NCBI GenBank assembly: GCA_011799875.1 | Contig: CM022298.1 | Location: 292,053,891-292,117,890 of the forward strand | Source of the DNA: Thinopyrum elongatum | Taxonomy: Eukaryota; Streptophyta; Magnoliopsida; Poales; Poaceae | DNA: 64,000 bases | Reading direction: 5' to 3' | In this document: positions 54,890 through 64,000 of the stretch, one piece after another | Numbering within the stretch: the stretch's first letter is position 1 | Layout of the letters: each line of letters begins with the position of its first letter | Made by a program: the position numbers and the translations under genes | The notes under the pieces: model-generated | What the model saw: only the letters and a program-made list of their open reading frames with translations | The model's database searches: none | Told to the model about the DNA's origin: nothing

Positions 54890-56150
54890 GGTGGCCAACA
54901 CGCCCAAACATTACCTGGACGCCATCCGAAAGAACAAACGTGGGTAGTTGAAGCAGGCTTTAAATGGGCTTGTCAACTAATTAGTTAATGCATCCTAATC
55001 TATGTGGGCCCAGATGGCCCAATCAACTCGGCCCATTAGAAATAGTAGATTTCGTCTTCGAATGTGGGCCCACCATAAAAAGGGCTCTTACCAGGCCGTT
55101 AACAAGCTGAAAGCTCGATAGGGCCTTGGTAATGGAGACGGCCCGCGGGCCTTTAGCAGGCCAAAATAAGCGTCATTTTTGTCTCGGCCCATTTCCTTGT
55201 CGGGCCATAAAGAGGCCTAAAGCGTTTTGGGCCAAAAGTGGCCCAATGTACAACATAGGCTTTTAATAGGCCGAAAGTCGGGCCGGGCTAGAATTGTGCT
55301 GTGGAGAATGGGCCGCTAATGGACCAAAAGTCAGGTGGGACTGTCAAAGGCCCAACTGTTGTGCGGGCTGTTAATAGGCCGAAAGGCAAAACGGGCTAGA
55401 AATTGGCCCAAGTACCAAATGGGCCGACAAAAGGCCGAAAGACGTACCTGTGGGGATATTGGCCCATCTCTTTAATGGGCTGCTAACAGGCCGAAAGAAA
55501 CTCGGGCCGCAATTGAGCCCAAAGACATAGCGGGCTGTTAACGGTTGGATCTGACGATTGTCCGGGATGGTGTCAAATCTATAATGGGCCTTTAACGGGA
55601 CGATTTTGCGTAACTTGTATGGGTCGTGGTTGTGAATGGGCCTGACGCAAGCAGGCCGGTAATGGGCCAGCCTGTTTATTTGGATAGGCCCAGCCTTTTA
55701 ACATAAATGGGCCACTTTTGGGCCTTGCCACATGTCGACGTATCATAGGTGCCTCCTGTGCATTGGACAGCTGACATCTATCGTGCCGAGGAGCTGACAC
55801 GTGGTTCTTCGTCCAATGAGAATTTTACACTGGAAAATCGCCATGGGTCCAGGCTATTAACGGGTTATCGGATCCAAAACCGGACCCGGTAGCTTAACGG
55901 CAACCCGTTACGGTGGATGCCATGTGTCGGTTACCCTTGACGAAACCACTTCCATGACGGGCCGATTATCGTCATGGAAGTGGACACTTCCGTGATGATA
56001 ATTTGAGTATTATCATGGAACACTTCTACGACAGCACAGGTATGACTATCTTGATTCTGTCATAAAATCATCATGGATGTACATGCTTGACAGAAAACGT
56101 GACCTACTGTGACAAACACGTATCATCATGGAAGTGTTTTTTTTGTAGTG
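54890..56150. mobile_element. Right end of a CACTA (EnSpm) transposon with subterminal repeats
   Basis: The right terminus, read inward on the minus strand, is CACTACAAAAAAAACACTTC, the CACTA signature. Inside it are palindromic motifs around CTTCCATGATGAT and CATGGAAGTG. From about 54940 to 55740 many diverged copies of GGCC-AAA-type motifs occur (GGGCCGTTAACAGGCCGAAA-like), typical of CACTA subterminal arrays. The left CACTA terminus was not found, so how far left the element extends is unknown; the modules at 49.8-54.6 kb may belong to it. TGA at 56151-56153 is the candidate 3-bp target. Confidence 0.75.
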
Positions 56151-56811
56151 TGATTCACAAAAGGAGGCAACTATCTCAGAGTCGAGTCCATATTTAGTAC
56201 TAAACTTGTGAAAAGCATCGATATCCATAAAAATTTAACACAATCAAACTTAAGGGTTATACCTGACTCATTACCTTTGTCGAGTTTTGGAGTTGCATTT
56301 AATTCTTTCCAGAAGGTTCCATCTGAATTCAATAGTTTTCTTCATAAAAGAGCCAGTCAAAGAAGAATCGAGCATGGTTTGATTATCATGAGAAAGTTGA
56401 GCATAAAAACTATGTAATACAATTTCCTTCGAGAGCTCGTGATTGGGGCATGTATACATCATGTATTTAAGCCTCCCCCAAGCTTGAGCGATAATTTCTC
56501 CTTCACGAGGCCAAAAATTATATATGTAATTCCGATCACAATGAACTAGACGCATAGGATAAAACTTTTGATGAAATTCCAATTTCAATCGATTCCGGTC
56601 CCAAGCTCCAATACCATCACATAGCCTATACCATGTCAATGCTTTCCCCCCAAAGATAAAGGGAAACCCTTCTTCTTAAATTCATCTCCGGGTAAACCTG
56701 CAAGCTTAAACAATCCACAAACTTCATCCACATAAATTAGGTGCATATCAGGATGTAGTGTTCCATCTCCTGCATAAGGATTAGCTAGCAGTTTCTCTAT
56801 CATACCTGTCG
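56151..56811 (-). pseudogene. gag: Athila-type gag fragment, interrupted by element C2
   Basis: On the minus strand the sequence reads as a Retrotrans_gag domain: ANPYAGDGTLHPDMHLIYVD, CGLFKLAGLPGDEFKKKGFP, LTWYRLCDGIGAWDRNRLKL, FHQKFYPMRLVHCDRNYIYN, GEIIAQAWGRLKYMMYTCPN. The frame changes near 56640. It is cut on the right by C2's LTR (ATACC at 56812-56816 is the likely target copy) and on the left by the CACTA end. No LTR of this copy is in the window. Confidence 0.75.
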
Positions 56812-56816
56812 TGGGA

Positions 56817-57738
56817 AAACACGGTAACCTATGGGGCCATCGGCCCCTTGTGGTTTGGCAGGGGGGAAGGACGCATTGCACAAAGAGCGGAGGGCACGGA
56901 GCAGCACGACAGCGATCACACGGGCAGTTTTTACCTAGGTTCGGGCCGCCGCGAGGCATAAAACCCTACTCCTGCTTTGGTGGATTGATGAGAGGACCGT
57001 GGTGGAGACGTAGCGCTCTAGCCCGGCAAGGTCGCCTCGGGGCGAGAGCAGCTACGCGCGTATGAGTGTACAAGGGTCCCAATCCTTTCTAAGGTTGCCA
57101 TGGCCCTCCTTTTATAGATCAAGGGGTCACCACAATGGCAAATCAGTCATTGCATACTGATTAGATAGCAAACAGTGCTATCATACCTAACTCTGCAAAC
57201 TGGATAGAGCGCATTAAATGCACTGCTTAGTGTCACATCGTAGCGTAGCCCGGCAAGACTTGCCGTGCCTTTCGGCCACCTTCTCGCCTACCTACATGAC
57301 ACGTCCCTGGACGGGTGTCATTTGGAGGTGATTTCCTCTGGAAGCGGCTGCCACGTGCCAAATAACGGCCACTTAGCCACTTGGGGGCTCGACACCGCAC
57401 CGATTGATGACTTGCGTTGCTGTGAGGTGGAGTGGTGGAGCCTTGGCTGGGTAATCCGCCCTCGGCGTCCCCAGCAAGCCTGCTGGGGCAATCTTGAGAC
57501 TTCTCTTCAGGGCAACCTCGTTCCCGCCAGGCTCGCCTGCCCGGCAAGGGAGGGTTTTCCTTAGTGGTATCTTGCTCCTTTGGTTGGTCTTGGTCTTCTT
57601 GATCCGCCTTTCGATTTCTCAAAGAGCTGATCTCTTCTGCTTGGTCTTGTCTTGGATGCTGAGAGTTGCCGGACCGGAGGGTCGCTGTCCGTGCACAAGT
57701 TGGGGGAAAACATACACCCCTGTTTGTGTACCCCGACA
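56817..57738 (-). repeat. 3' LTR of element C2
   Basis: 922 bases, TGTCGTGGG to ACCCCGACA on the plus strand. A polypurine tract (GGCCCGGGTGCTTC on the minus strand) follows at 57739-57752. A TATA-like CTATAAAAGG (minus) is near 57108. Confidence 0.87.
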
Positions 57739-58130
57739 GAAGCACCCGGGCCTAATCCATACGTGTCGCTGGACACGTTGGGTCAGGCCCCAAACAGTGC
57801 ACGGACACGTGGCGAGAGAATGCTGCGCGTGCAGCGGTTTGTCATGATGACCAGTCAATCCAACGTCCACTTCGCGTAATTACCGCGGGTCGTGGCGGCG
57901 TGGGACTGCAGTAGTTAATGTAAAACGATAACTTTCTGAAGAGTCGCGCCCTTCCCCCACATCCTCTCACTTAAGAGAGAAAAACGCGAAGGGGTACTGC
58001 TCATTCATCGTCTGCCTCGTCCCTCCACCATCTTCTTCCACAAGCCAAGCGACTGCTCTCCCTCCTCGCCCACACTCACTATCGATCCCCACCCAATTTC
58101 CTTCCCCAATCCCCGCTGTAACTCGAAGAT

Positions 58131-61100
58131 ATGGGGAAGAAAACCGCCGCTCCTAAGGGAAAGCAAGCGACCGCCGTGAAGGAGGTGGCCGCCGAGGGGA
58201 GCAGGAAGAGAGCGGCAGAGCTGGAAAAGAAGCGAAGGGGAGACGTGGTCTTCTTGCTATCGAATCTGGATGGTGAGGTGTTGTAAGCAAGGTACGGATA
58301 TCTCTGGGGGAGGGAGGTCCCGAAGGGGCACGGCGCACGCAAGGTCCTGGTAGAGGGGAAAAAGGATCCGCCAGATTCATATCGATTCTTTTGCACATAC
58401 TTCATCTGCGGCCTCTGTCCTCCCTTTTTGGATTTCTTTGAGGCAATGATGGTGATCTATGGATTTCACCTTCTGGACTTTACGCCAAATGCAATGGTGT
58501 GCATGGCGATTTTTGCCCACTTGTGCGTGAACTTTGTTGGAGTTGCCCCCAATGTCGACTTGTTTAGGCACTATTTCGTCCCACGGGTGGAGAACAAAGC
58601 CCACCGTTCTGGGAACATAAGCTGGATGCCCCAGGTGGCGAGGGAAAACTGGGATTACCTCTCCGGGCAGCAGCGCGGCAGATGGGAGGAGTGGAGGATA
58701 GACTGGTGTTGGATCCAGGATGAGGAGGCCCCAGATTTGTGCCAGGTGCGGACAGAGTGCATTGTGCGCGGCAACGACTATAGGGAGTTTGGCCTTATCA
58801 ATGACAGGCTTCGCCCAGCAATAAACATGATTACCCGTCTAAAGGCTGCCGGGCTGACCATCGGTCATATGGGAGCCGACTTCCTCCGATGTCGTATCAC
58901 ACCGCTGCAGAAGAGGGACAGGTTCGCCTGGCAGTATGGAGATGCTGCAGATAGGATGAGGTTGTACCCTGGCCTGACCAACAACCTGTCAGTCTACAGC
59001 CATGCTTGGTTGTGCGAACAACTGCTCAGCAGCCTTGGGCAGTTCAGGTTGCCGGTAAATATCATCCCACTGAACATCAACTCCGCTCGGGACCAGATTC
59101 TGAAATGGATGCCAGATTGCAATGCTCATGGGGTTTCGGGTGACTGGGAGTTACCCGAGCTTAATGAAGAGCTTGCGTGGACCTCCAGCCTGGTGGAAAG
59201 GGCTACCAGGGTGGAGACCAATATGTTCAAGCGCACCTCCAAGGTGGAAGAGGCGTTCATCAAGAGGTGGATCGAGGAGGACAAGGCGCTCCGAGCCACC
59301 GCAATGGCGAAGGCCGGGAAGGCAGCAGAGGAAGAGGAGGCCGAGGATGAAGGCTCTTCCCACGGCAGAAGCGAGGCGCAAGCCACAGACGAGGCTGCCG
59401 GGGATGATCCTTCTAGGGGCGAGCCCGCCGGGGACGAGCCTGTCGGGGACGAGCCTGCCGGGATTGAGGCTTTATATGCCATGGCAGCAGAGGCCCAGGA
59501 GGAAGAGGGGGTTGCGGAGGCGGAGCAGCCCGGGGAGGAGTCGCTCGCGGCAGACCCTCAAGCCCCCGAGCCAATCTTGGAGCAGCGCCCTCGCAGGCGG
59601 GTGGCTAGCCGGGGAGCAGTGGTTCCCGATCCTGTACCTACCGCCAAGAAGGTGAAGAAGACCACATCCAAGGGCAGCAAGCCGGATGCTGTGCGCTGGC
59701 AGTCCTCTCGCCTTTCCGGGGCCAGGACCGCTCCCGCCAAGCAATTGGCAGCCACGGGAGTCGACTCCAGCTCCCAGTCTGGCTCGAGCTCCTCACATAG
59801 CTCATCTTTGTCGGAGTCCCTAGCGCCTCAGCAAGGCTCAAAGTTGCCGGGGAGCTCTGCTCCTCTGCCCCGGAAGAGAAACAGGGCGCCCTCACCGCCC
59901 GTGGAGTTCGAGCTGAGCTCCATGCTCATTGACGAAGAGTAAGAAAGAACACTCTTCTTTCTTTGCTGTAGTTTTCGGATATTCTCTTGCTTGCTGACTA
60001 ATCTTGGCTTGCTGTCTTTGCCAGCGAGGAGGAGGAGGAAGAAGGCGAGACCCTCATCCACCGGACCAAGCGGCTCAGGCGTGCGGAGCCGCCGAAGACG
60101 GTGGATGGCACGGGCCTGGGAGGAAACAACATGAACGTCCCGATACCGAGCCCCCAGCTCAGTCCCCGGCCTGAAAGTGCAGGGTTGCCCCCCCTCCCCC
60201 CCCCATCGGAAGTGTTGGAGGAGAGATCCCCACCTCCATATCCAGAGGAGGGGAGGAGATTACTCAGGCCGAGTCCTTCCAGGAGGGGCCCACCCCGCCC
60301 ACCGACCGAGTCAAGGGATCCCAGACAAGGGTTTCCACGGAAGAGTCCATCCAAGACAACGGCATGGTTACCGAGGGAGGGGATGGTGACCATGGCCCGG
60401 CAACTGACGTTGCCGGGGAAACCGAAGCTCCTCCACGGCAGGCATCTCCGGGTAATCCATTTACTCTTTTTTATTCTGCTGCTTTCACTATCTTGCTCCA
60501 TGTCCCTGGTTCTCTAATGCCTTTGCTTCCTTATCATTGATTGTAGGCTCTGGCTGCAGCCCCTCTGATCAAAGAGCCTAAACTGCTGGAAGAGGTGGCC
60601 AGCATAGGGAAGGATGCTGCGGAGGAAGCCGCCAAGATTGCTGTCGCGGAGGGGTAGGAATATGCTGCCGGGGGTGTTCAGGAGCTCCTGATGGAAACGG
60701 AGCAAACCCCCGGCAACGCGCCAGGATCGGAGGCGGCAATTAAAGAGAAAATCCCCTCCAAACCATGGACCCCCTCCCCTCATTTGGCATCTTTGCGGGG
60801 GGCCGGCAGCCATCTTCGAGTCAACTAGCGCTGGTGCTTGCGCAGCCTGGGCTCGGAGCCCCCGGTTCGTCAGCGGCGACGAGCGCGGAACTCGATGGAG
60901 AGATTCAGCACATCCTGGTGTCGCTATACCAAGGGGTTGAAGAGGCAGATGACTCTGTCACCGTCGCCATGGACTTGTCTTTCCTGGAGTCCATGGCGGT
61001 AGGCATTAAGGAGATGCAGAGTCGGCATAGCCAGAAATGGCAGGTGCTCAAGGAGCAGCGCAAGTCCGCCAACAAGGTGGACCAGAAGCTGAGGGACAAG

Positions 61101-62147
61101 GGTAGCAAGCTGCGCGACTGGCACGGCAAGAAGTTCCATGTCCTTATGAGGCAGCAGGAGGCGATTTCCATGGCAAGGGAGGATGTCATCGCCCGGGAGG
61201 TCCACTTGGCGGAGTGCACGACACTCTTGGATACCAAGGAGAAAGATATCTCTTCCCGGGAAGAGAAACTCGAAGCCACCCTCTGTGCCAAAGATGAAGA
61301 ACTGGAAGCTCTTGTGCAGTAGCGTACCAAGGAGCGGGAGGACAGGCATAAGGCAGCCCTGGACGCCCTTACTGCTGATTCTTCTGTCCAACTGAAGAAG
61401 CTCACTGATGACCTTGCCGCTGCATCCACTGCCAAGACCGATCTTGACCAACAGGTGGCGAAACTGACTGAAGAGCTTGCCGGGAGCGCCAAGGAGGTCA
61501 CGACCCTCAAGGAGGAGGCGCGGAAAGCAGAGATTCTTCTGAAGGACGTGCAATCGCAGCTCTCCTCCAAGAGCCAAGGCCTCGAGACCGCCAGAGGCAC
61601 CATTGAAGATTTGAAGGCCAGGATTGGCACCCTGGAGAGCTCGGCCGAGTCTAGTGAGGCTCGCGAGAAGCAGCTGGCAAAGGACCTGGATACCACAAGG
61701 ATCCTCCGGAAAGATGTAGAGGTCAAACTGGGGAACCACACCGAGCAGGTCAACCTCTGGATCAAGAGTTTGATCGACATCGCCGAGTGTCTCACTGCCC
61801 AAACTGCAGCGATGGGCATGGAAGGGCCAGTCTTCTCAGCCAGTATGCATGAAGTCCCCAGCGTCAAGCTAGGGCTCTTCTTCAACGAGTTGATCGAAAA
61901 GCTGAATGCACATGAAGAGGGAAGGGCCGGTCGCTTTGCGAGTGAATCTCGGAAGCTTGCCTGCAACGCCCTCTTCATGGTTCTGAGAAACATCGCCTAC
62001 CACCATCTGGACCTTGACCTTGCCGACGGCTTTAGGAGGCTGCCGGAGGGCGCAGACGCTTCAGCTGCCGAGGAGAAGGCCGCCCCCTATGCTGACAAGG
62101 TCCTCGCCATCCCCACTGCTCCACGGGTTCGCCAGGCACGGCCTTGA
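58131..62147 (+). pseudogene. Antisense two-intron gene of element C2: Transposase_28-like (PF04195) domain plus coiled coil
   Basis: Exon 1 58131-59938, intron 59939-60024 (GTAAGA...CCAG), exon 2 60025-60451, intron 60452-60559 (GTAATC...GCAG), exon 3 60560-62147. Exon 1 encodes a Lys-rich start (MGKKTAAPKGKQ) and a long conserved domain (YGFHLLDFTPNAMVCMAIFA, LRPAINMITRLKAAGLTIGH, INSARDQILKWMPD), then an acidic region with GDEPVGDEPAG repeats and a Ser-rich stretch. Exon 3 is a long coiled coil (EKDISSREEKLEATLCAKDE, LTEELAGSAKEVTTLKEEAR). Defects are a TAA near 58276, a frameshift in or near the C-run at 60185-60210, a TAG at 60656, a one-base loss near 60745 and TAG 61320-61322 (CAG in C1). 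Exon lengths fit the C1 gene once these indels are counted. A spliced gene opposite to its host element; function unknown. Confidence 0.75.
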
Positions 62148-63333
62148 ACTATTCTTGCCATTGCACTGTCCTGTAACAAAACATGGTGCATGTCCTGTAT
62201 TTAGACATCGTACTGCTTATGCTTGTGTGGAACTGATGTTTTTATTTAATCTCATCTGCATGACTTATCCCTTTTGAGTTCACCCGTTGGTGTTCGTACG
62301 ATTAGTCTTTGTGCGTATTTTGGTTGCCTGCCGGTATCATACTGCCGCGATTGTCGTAAGGGTCGGGCCCTTAGCAGTTATCTTGGCGAGGATACGTCCC
62401 GGCAGGTTTTTCCTTGACAGTTTTTTACGCAGCCACCCATTTCTGCGAGCAGGCTCGAAACAGAGCGGGGGCGCACACAAAAAGCTAGTAAGGTGCCGTC
62501 ACACGAAAGATTTCCTCATACAAACATCTTGGTACCCGAGGGAAAAGCAAGTGCAAATTTTAGGTCTATAATGAAGCAACGATTGCGTGGACTTAGCTTT
62601 CATTCTTGCTCCCTTCCTCCCCCTTCAGTCGCGGCCGCTTGTCGTGTTCGCATGCTTCGGGAAGAATGGCACCGCGCGCGTTGCCCTCTGGCTCTCGGCA
62701 GGTGCCGGCAAGAATCATATGTATCTTGAGGGTGGCAGAACATGATGCAAGGCACGACCGGTTTCTCTCTCCTGCTCTCCACACTTTTTTTAAACAATCT
62801 GACGGCAGCTGGCATAAAAATCACGCTAACGCTGACGGCCTTGCCGGAGCGTACTTGTCCGGGCGTCAATCAACGGATTTGCACCGGCGCTCTACTCAGG
62901 ATTTCCCTAGGCAGGGTAAATGCTGGACCGAGTATCGCACGCGGGCTCATCGACATTGATGATTCTAAACCCAGGATAGCTCGATTGTTGATAAGTCAGA
63001 GTGGCGGAGAGAGAAACCTTGTACCCTTACACCTTGTTCCTTTTCCCGAACGGGGCCTGCATGGTGACCATGCTGCCTGAATCGTTCGGGGCTGCCATGC
63101 TGCCATCATTCCTCGTTCCCGTCGCTGCTGCAGCTGCGGCAGAAAAAGGCGACGGAGATTGGACAGGATGGGCGGGGGAGAGATACCACTCCCCTCCCAT
63201 CCTACTATGCCCCGTCTTTTCTTGGGCGTCATGGATGATGAAGCCGTCGATGAAGAAAACAATGATGAAGATGACGCGCTGCTTGTACTCTCGGGTTCGC
63301 GCAAGCGCTTCCCCCTACCTTGGACACCAAAGA
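62148..63333 (-). other. Leader/interior of element C2 without a conserved ORF
   Basis: The element's 5' leader in minus orientation. Parts align with C1 18007-19294. A decayed gag-like start (MTPKK) lies near 63230; no gag core follows. Confidence 0.5.
63311..63329 (-). other. Decayed primer-binding site of element C2
   Basis: The minus strand reads TGGTGTCCAAGGTAGGGGG next to the LTR end at 63334, recognisably the TGGCGCGCCAGGTAGGGGG of element B with several substitutions. Confidence 0.55.
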
Positions 63334-64000
63334 TGTCATGGGAAAACACGACCACCTATGGGGCCATCGGCCCCTTGTGGTCCGGCAGGGGGAAGGACGC
63401 ATTGCACAAAGAGCGGAGGGCGCGGAGCAGCACGACAGCGATCACACGGGTAGTTTTTACCCAGGTTCGGGCCGCCGTGAGGCATAAAACCCTACTCGTA
63501 CTTTGGTGGATTGATGAGAGGACCGTGGTGGAGACGCAGCACTCTAACCCGGCAAAGTCACCTCGGGGCGACAGCAGCTACGCGCGTATGAGTGTACAAG
63601 GGTCCCAATCCTTTCTAAGGTTGCCATGGCCCTCCTTTTATAGATCAAGGGGTCACCACAATGGCAAATCAGTCATTGCGTATTGATTAGATAGCAAACA
63701 GTGCTATCATACCTAACTCTGCAGACAGGACAGAGCGCATTAAATGCACCGCTTAGTGTCACATCGTAGCGTAGCCCGGCAAGCCTTGCTGTGTCGTTCG
63801 GCCACCTTCTCGCCTGTCTGCGTGACACGTCCCTGGACGGGTGTCATTTGGAGGTGATTTCCTCTGGAAGCGGCTACCACGTGCCAAATAACGGCCACTT
63901 AGCCACTTGGGGGCTCGACACCGCACTGATTGATGACTTGCGTTGCTGTGAGGTGGAGCGGTGGAGCCATGGCGGGGTAATCCGCCCTTGGCGTCCCTGG
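63334..64000 (-). repeat. 5' LTR of element C2 (cut by the window end)
   Basis: The first 667 bases of the LTR as read on the plus strand (TGTCATGGGAAAAC onward). It matches 56817 onward with scattered substitutions. About 255 bases should lie beyond the window. Confidence 0.87.

Larger units (their letters stand above)
56817..64000 (-). mobile_element. Element C2: non-autonomous LTR retrotransposon, second copy, cut by the window end
   Basis: The 3' LTR is 56817-57738, interior 57739-63333, and 5' LTR from 63334 to beyond 64000. It has the same structure as C1: no gag-pol, an antisense spliced gene (58131-62147), a leader with gag-like start remnants (MTPKKRRGI near 63230) and a decayed primer-binding site. 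The LTRs start and end like those of C1. The right target copy is outside the window. Confidence 0.85.

Noticed and set aside
56811..57065. Plus-strand frame at the start of the C2 LTR and similar ones in other LTRs
   Set aside because: They fall inside LTRs and recur only because the LTRs are homologous; the frames differ between copies.
58428..59942. The 504-codon plus frame as a separate host gene
   Set aside because: It lies between two LTRs of element C2, has a homologue at the same place in C1, and is part of exon 1 of the element-borne gene; its stop at 59940 is inside the first intron.
1..64000. Search for CRISPR arrays, bacterial operons, rRNA and tRNA genes
   Set aside because: None seen. 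The tandem repeats lack regular spacers, and the only tRNA-like matches are primer-binding sites complementary to tRNA ends.

Overview
The window looks like intergenic DNA from a large grass genome, most probably Triticeae (wheat, barley, rye or Aegilops). That is an inference from the density and style of the transposons: nested LTR retrotransposons of the Tat and Athila branches of Ty3/gypsy, a CACTA end with GGCC-rich subterminal repeats, Stowaway MITEs and a Helitron-like insert. Nothing suggests a prokaryote. No rRNA, tRNA or CRISPR array was seen. Only one clear host gene was found, and it is broken.

Layout. (1) 1-26.3 kb is a nest. The outermost element (D, + strand) is represented by 14670-17026 and 26131 to about 26305. 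An Athila-type element (- strand, 5' LTR 13181-14669) sits in D's interior. Element A, a degenerate autonomous Tat-type element (+ strand, gag-pol to 5756, 3' LTR 8120-9036), sits in the Athila interior. Element C1 (17027-26125, target-site duplication TAGTT) is a non-autonomous LTR element inserted in D's 3' LTR, and its own 3' LTR is split by a Helitron-like insert (24255-25834). (2) 26.3-36.8 kb is low-copy DNA. It holds a plant 3'-5' exonuclease gene (26972-29318) split by a solo Athila-type LTR, several tandem repeats, and a small unidentified pseudogene (34494-35036, - strand). (3) 36775-47478 is element B, a complete autonomous Tat-type element on the - strand (TSD AAGAC). (4) 47.5-56.15 kb holds MITEs, GT/GA-rich repeats, a Harbinger-like element and a CACTA right end. 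(5) 56151-56811 is an Athila gag fragment, interrupted by element C2 (56817 to beyond 64000, - strand), a second non-autonomous copy.

The most striking content is antisense genes inside the LTR elements. A, B and D each carry, upstream of the 3' LTR, an oppositely oriented gene for a B3-like DNA-binding protein with its own TATA box. C1 and C2 have almost no gag-pol. They carry instead an antisense, two-intron gene of about 1,250 codons (Transposase_28/PF04195-like domain followed by a coiled coil). Exon, intron and phase structure agree between the two copies. A, B, C1 and C2 share related LTRs and primer-binding sites, so the C elements were probably mobilised by A/B-type proteins. Most nonsense mutations in these copies are C-to-T changes at CAG, CAA or CGA codons, as expected from long-term methylation and deamination.
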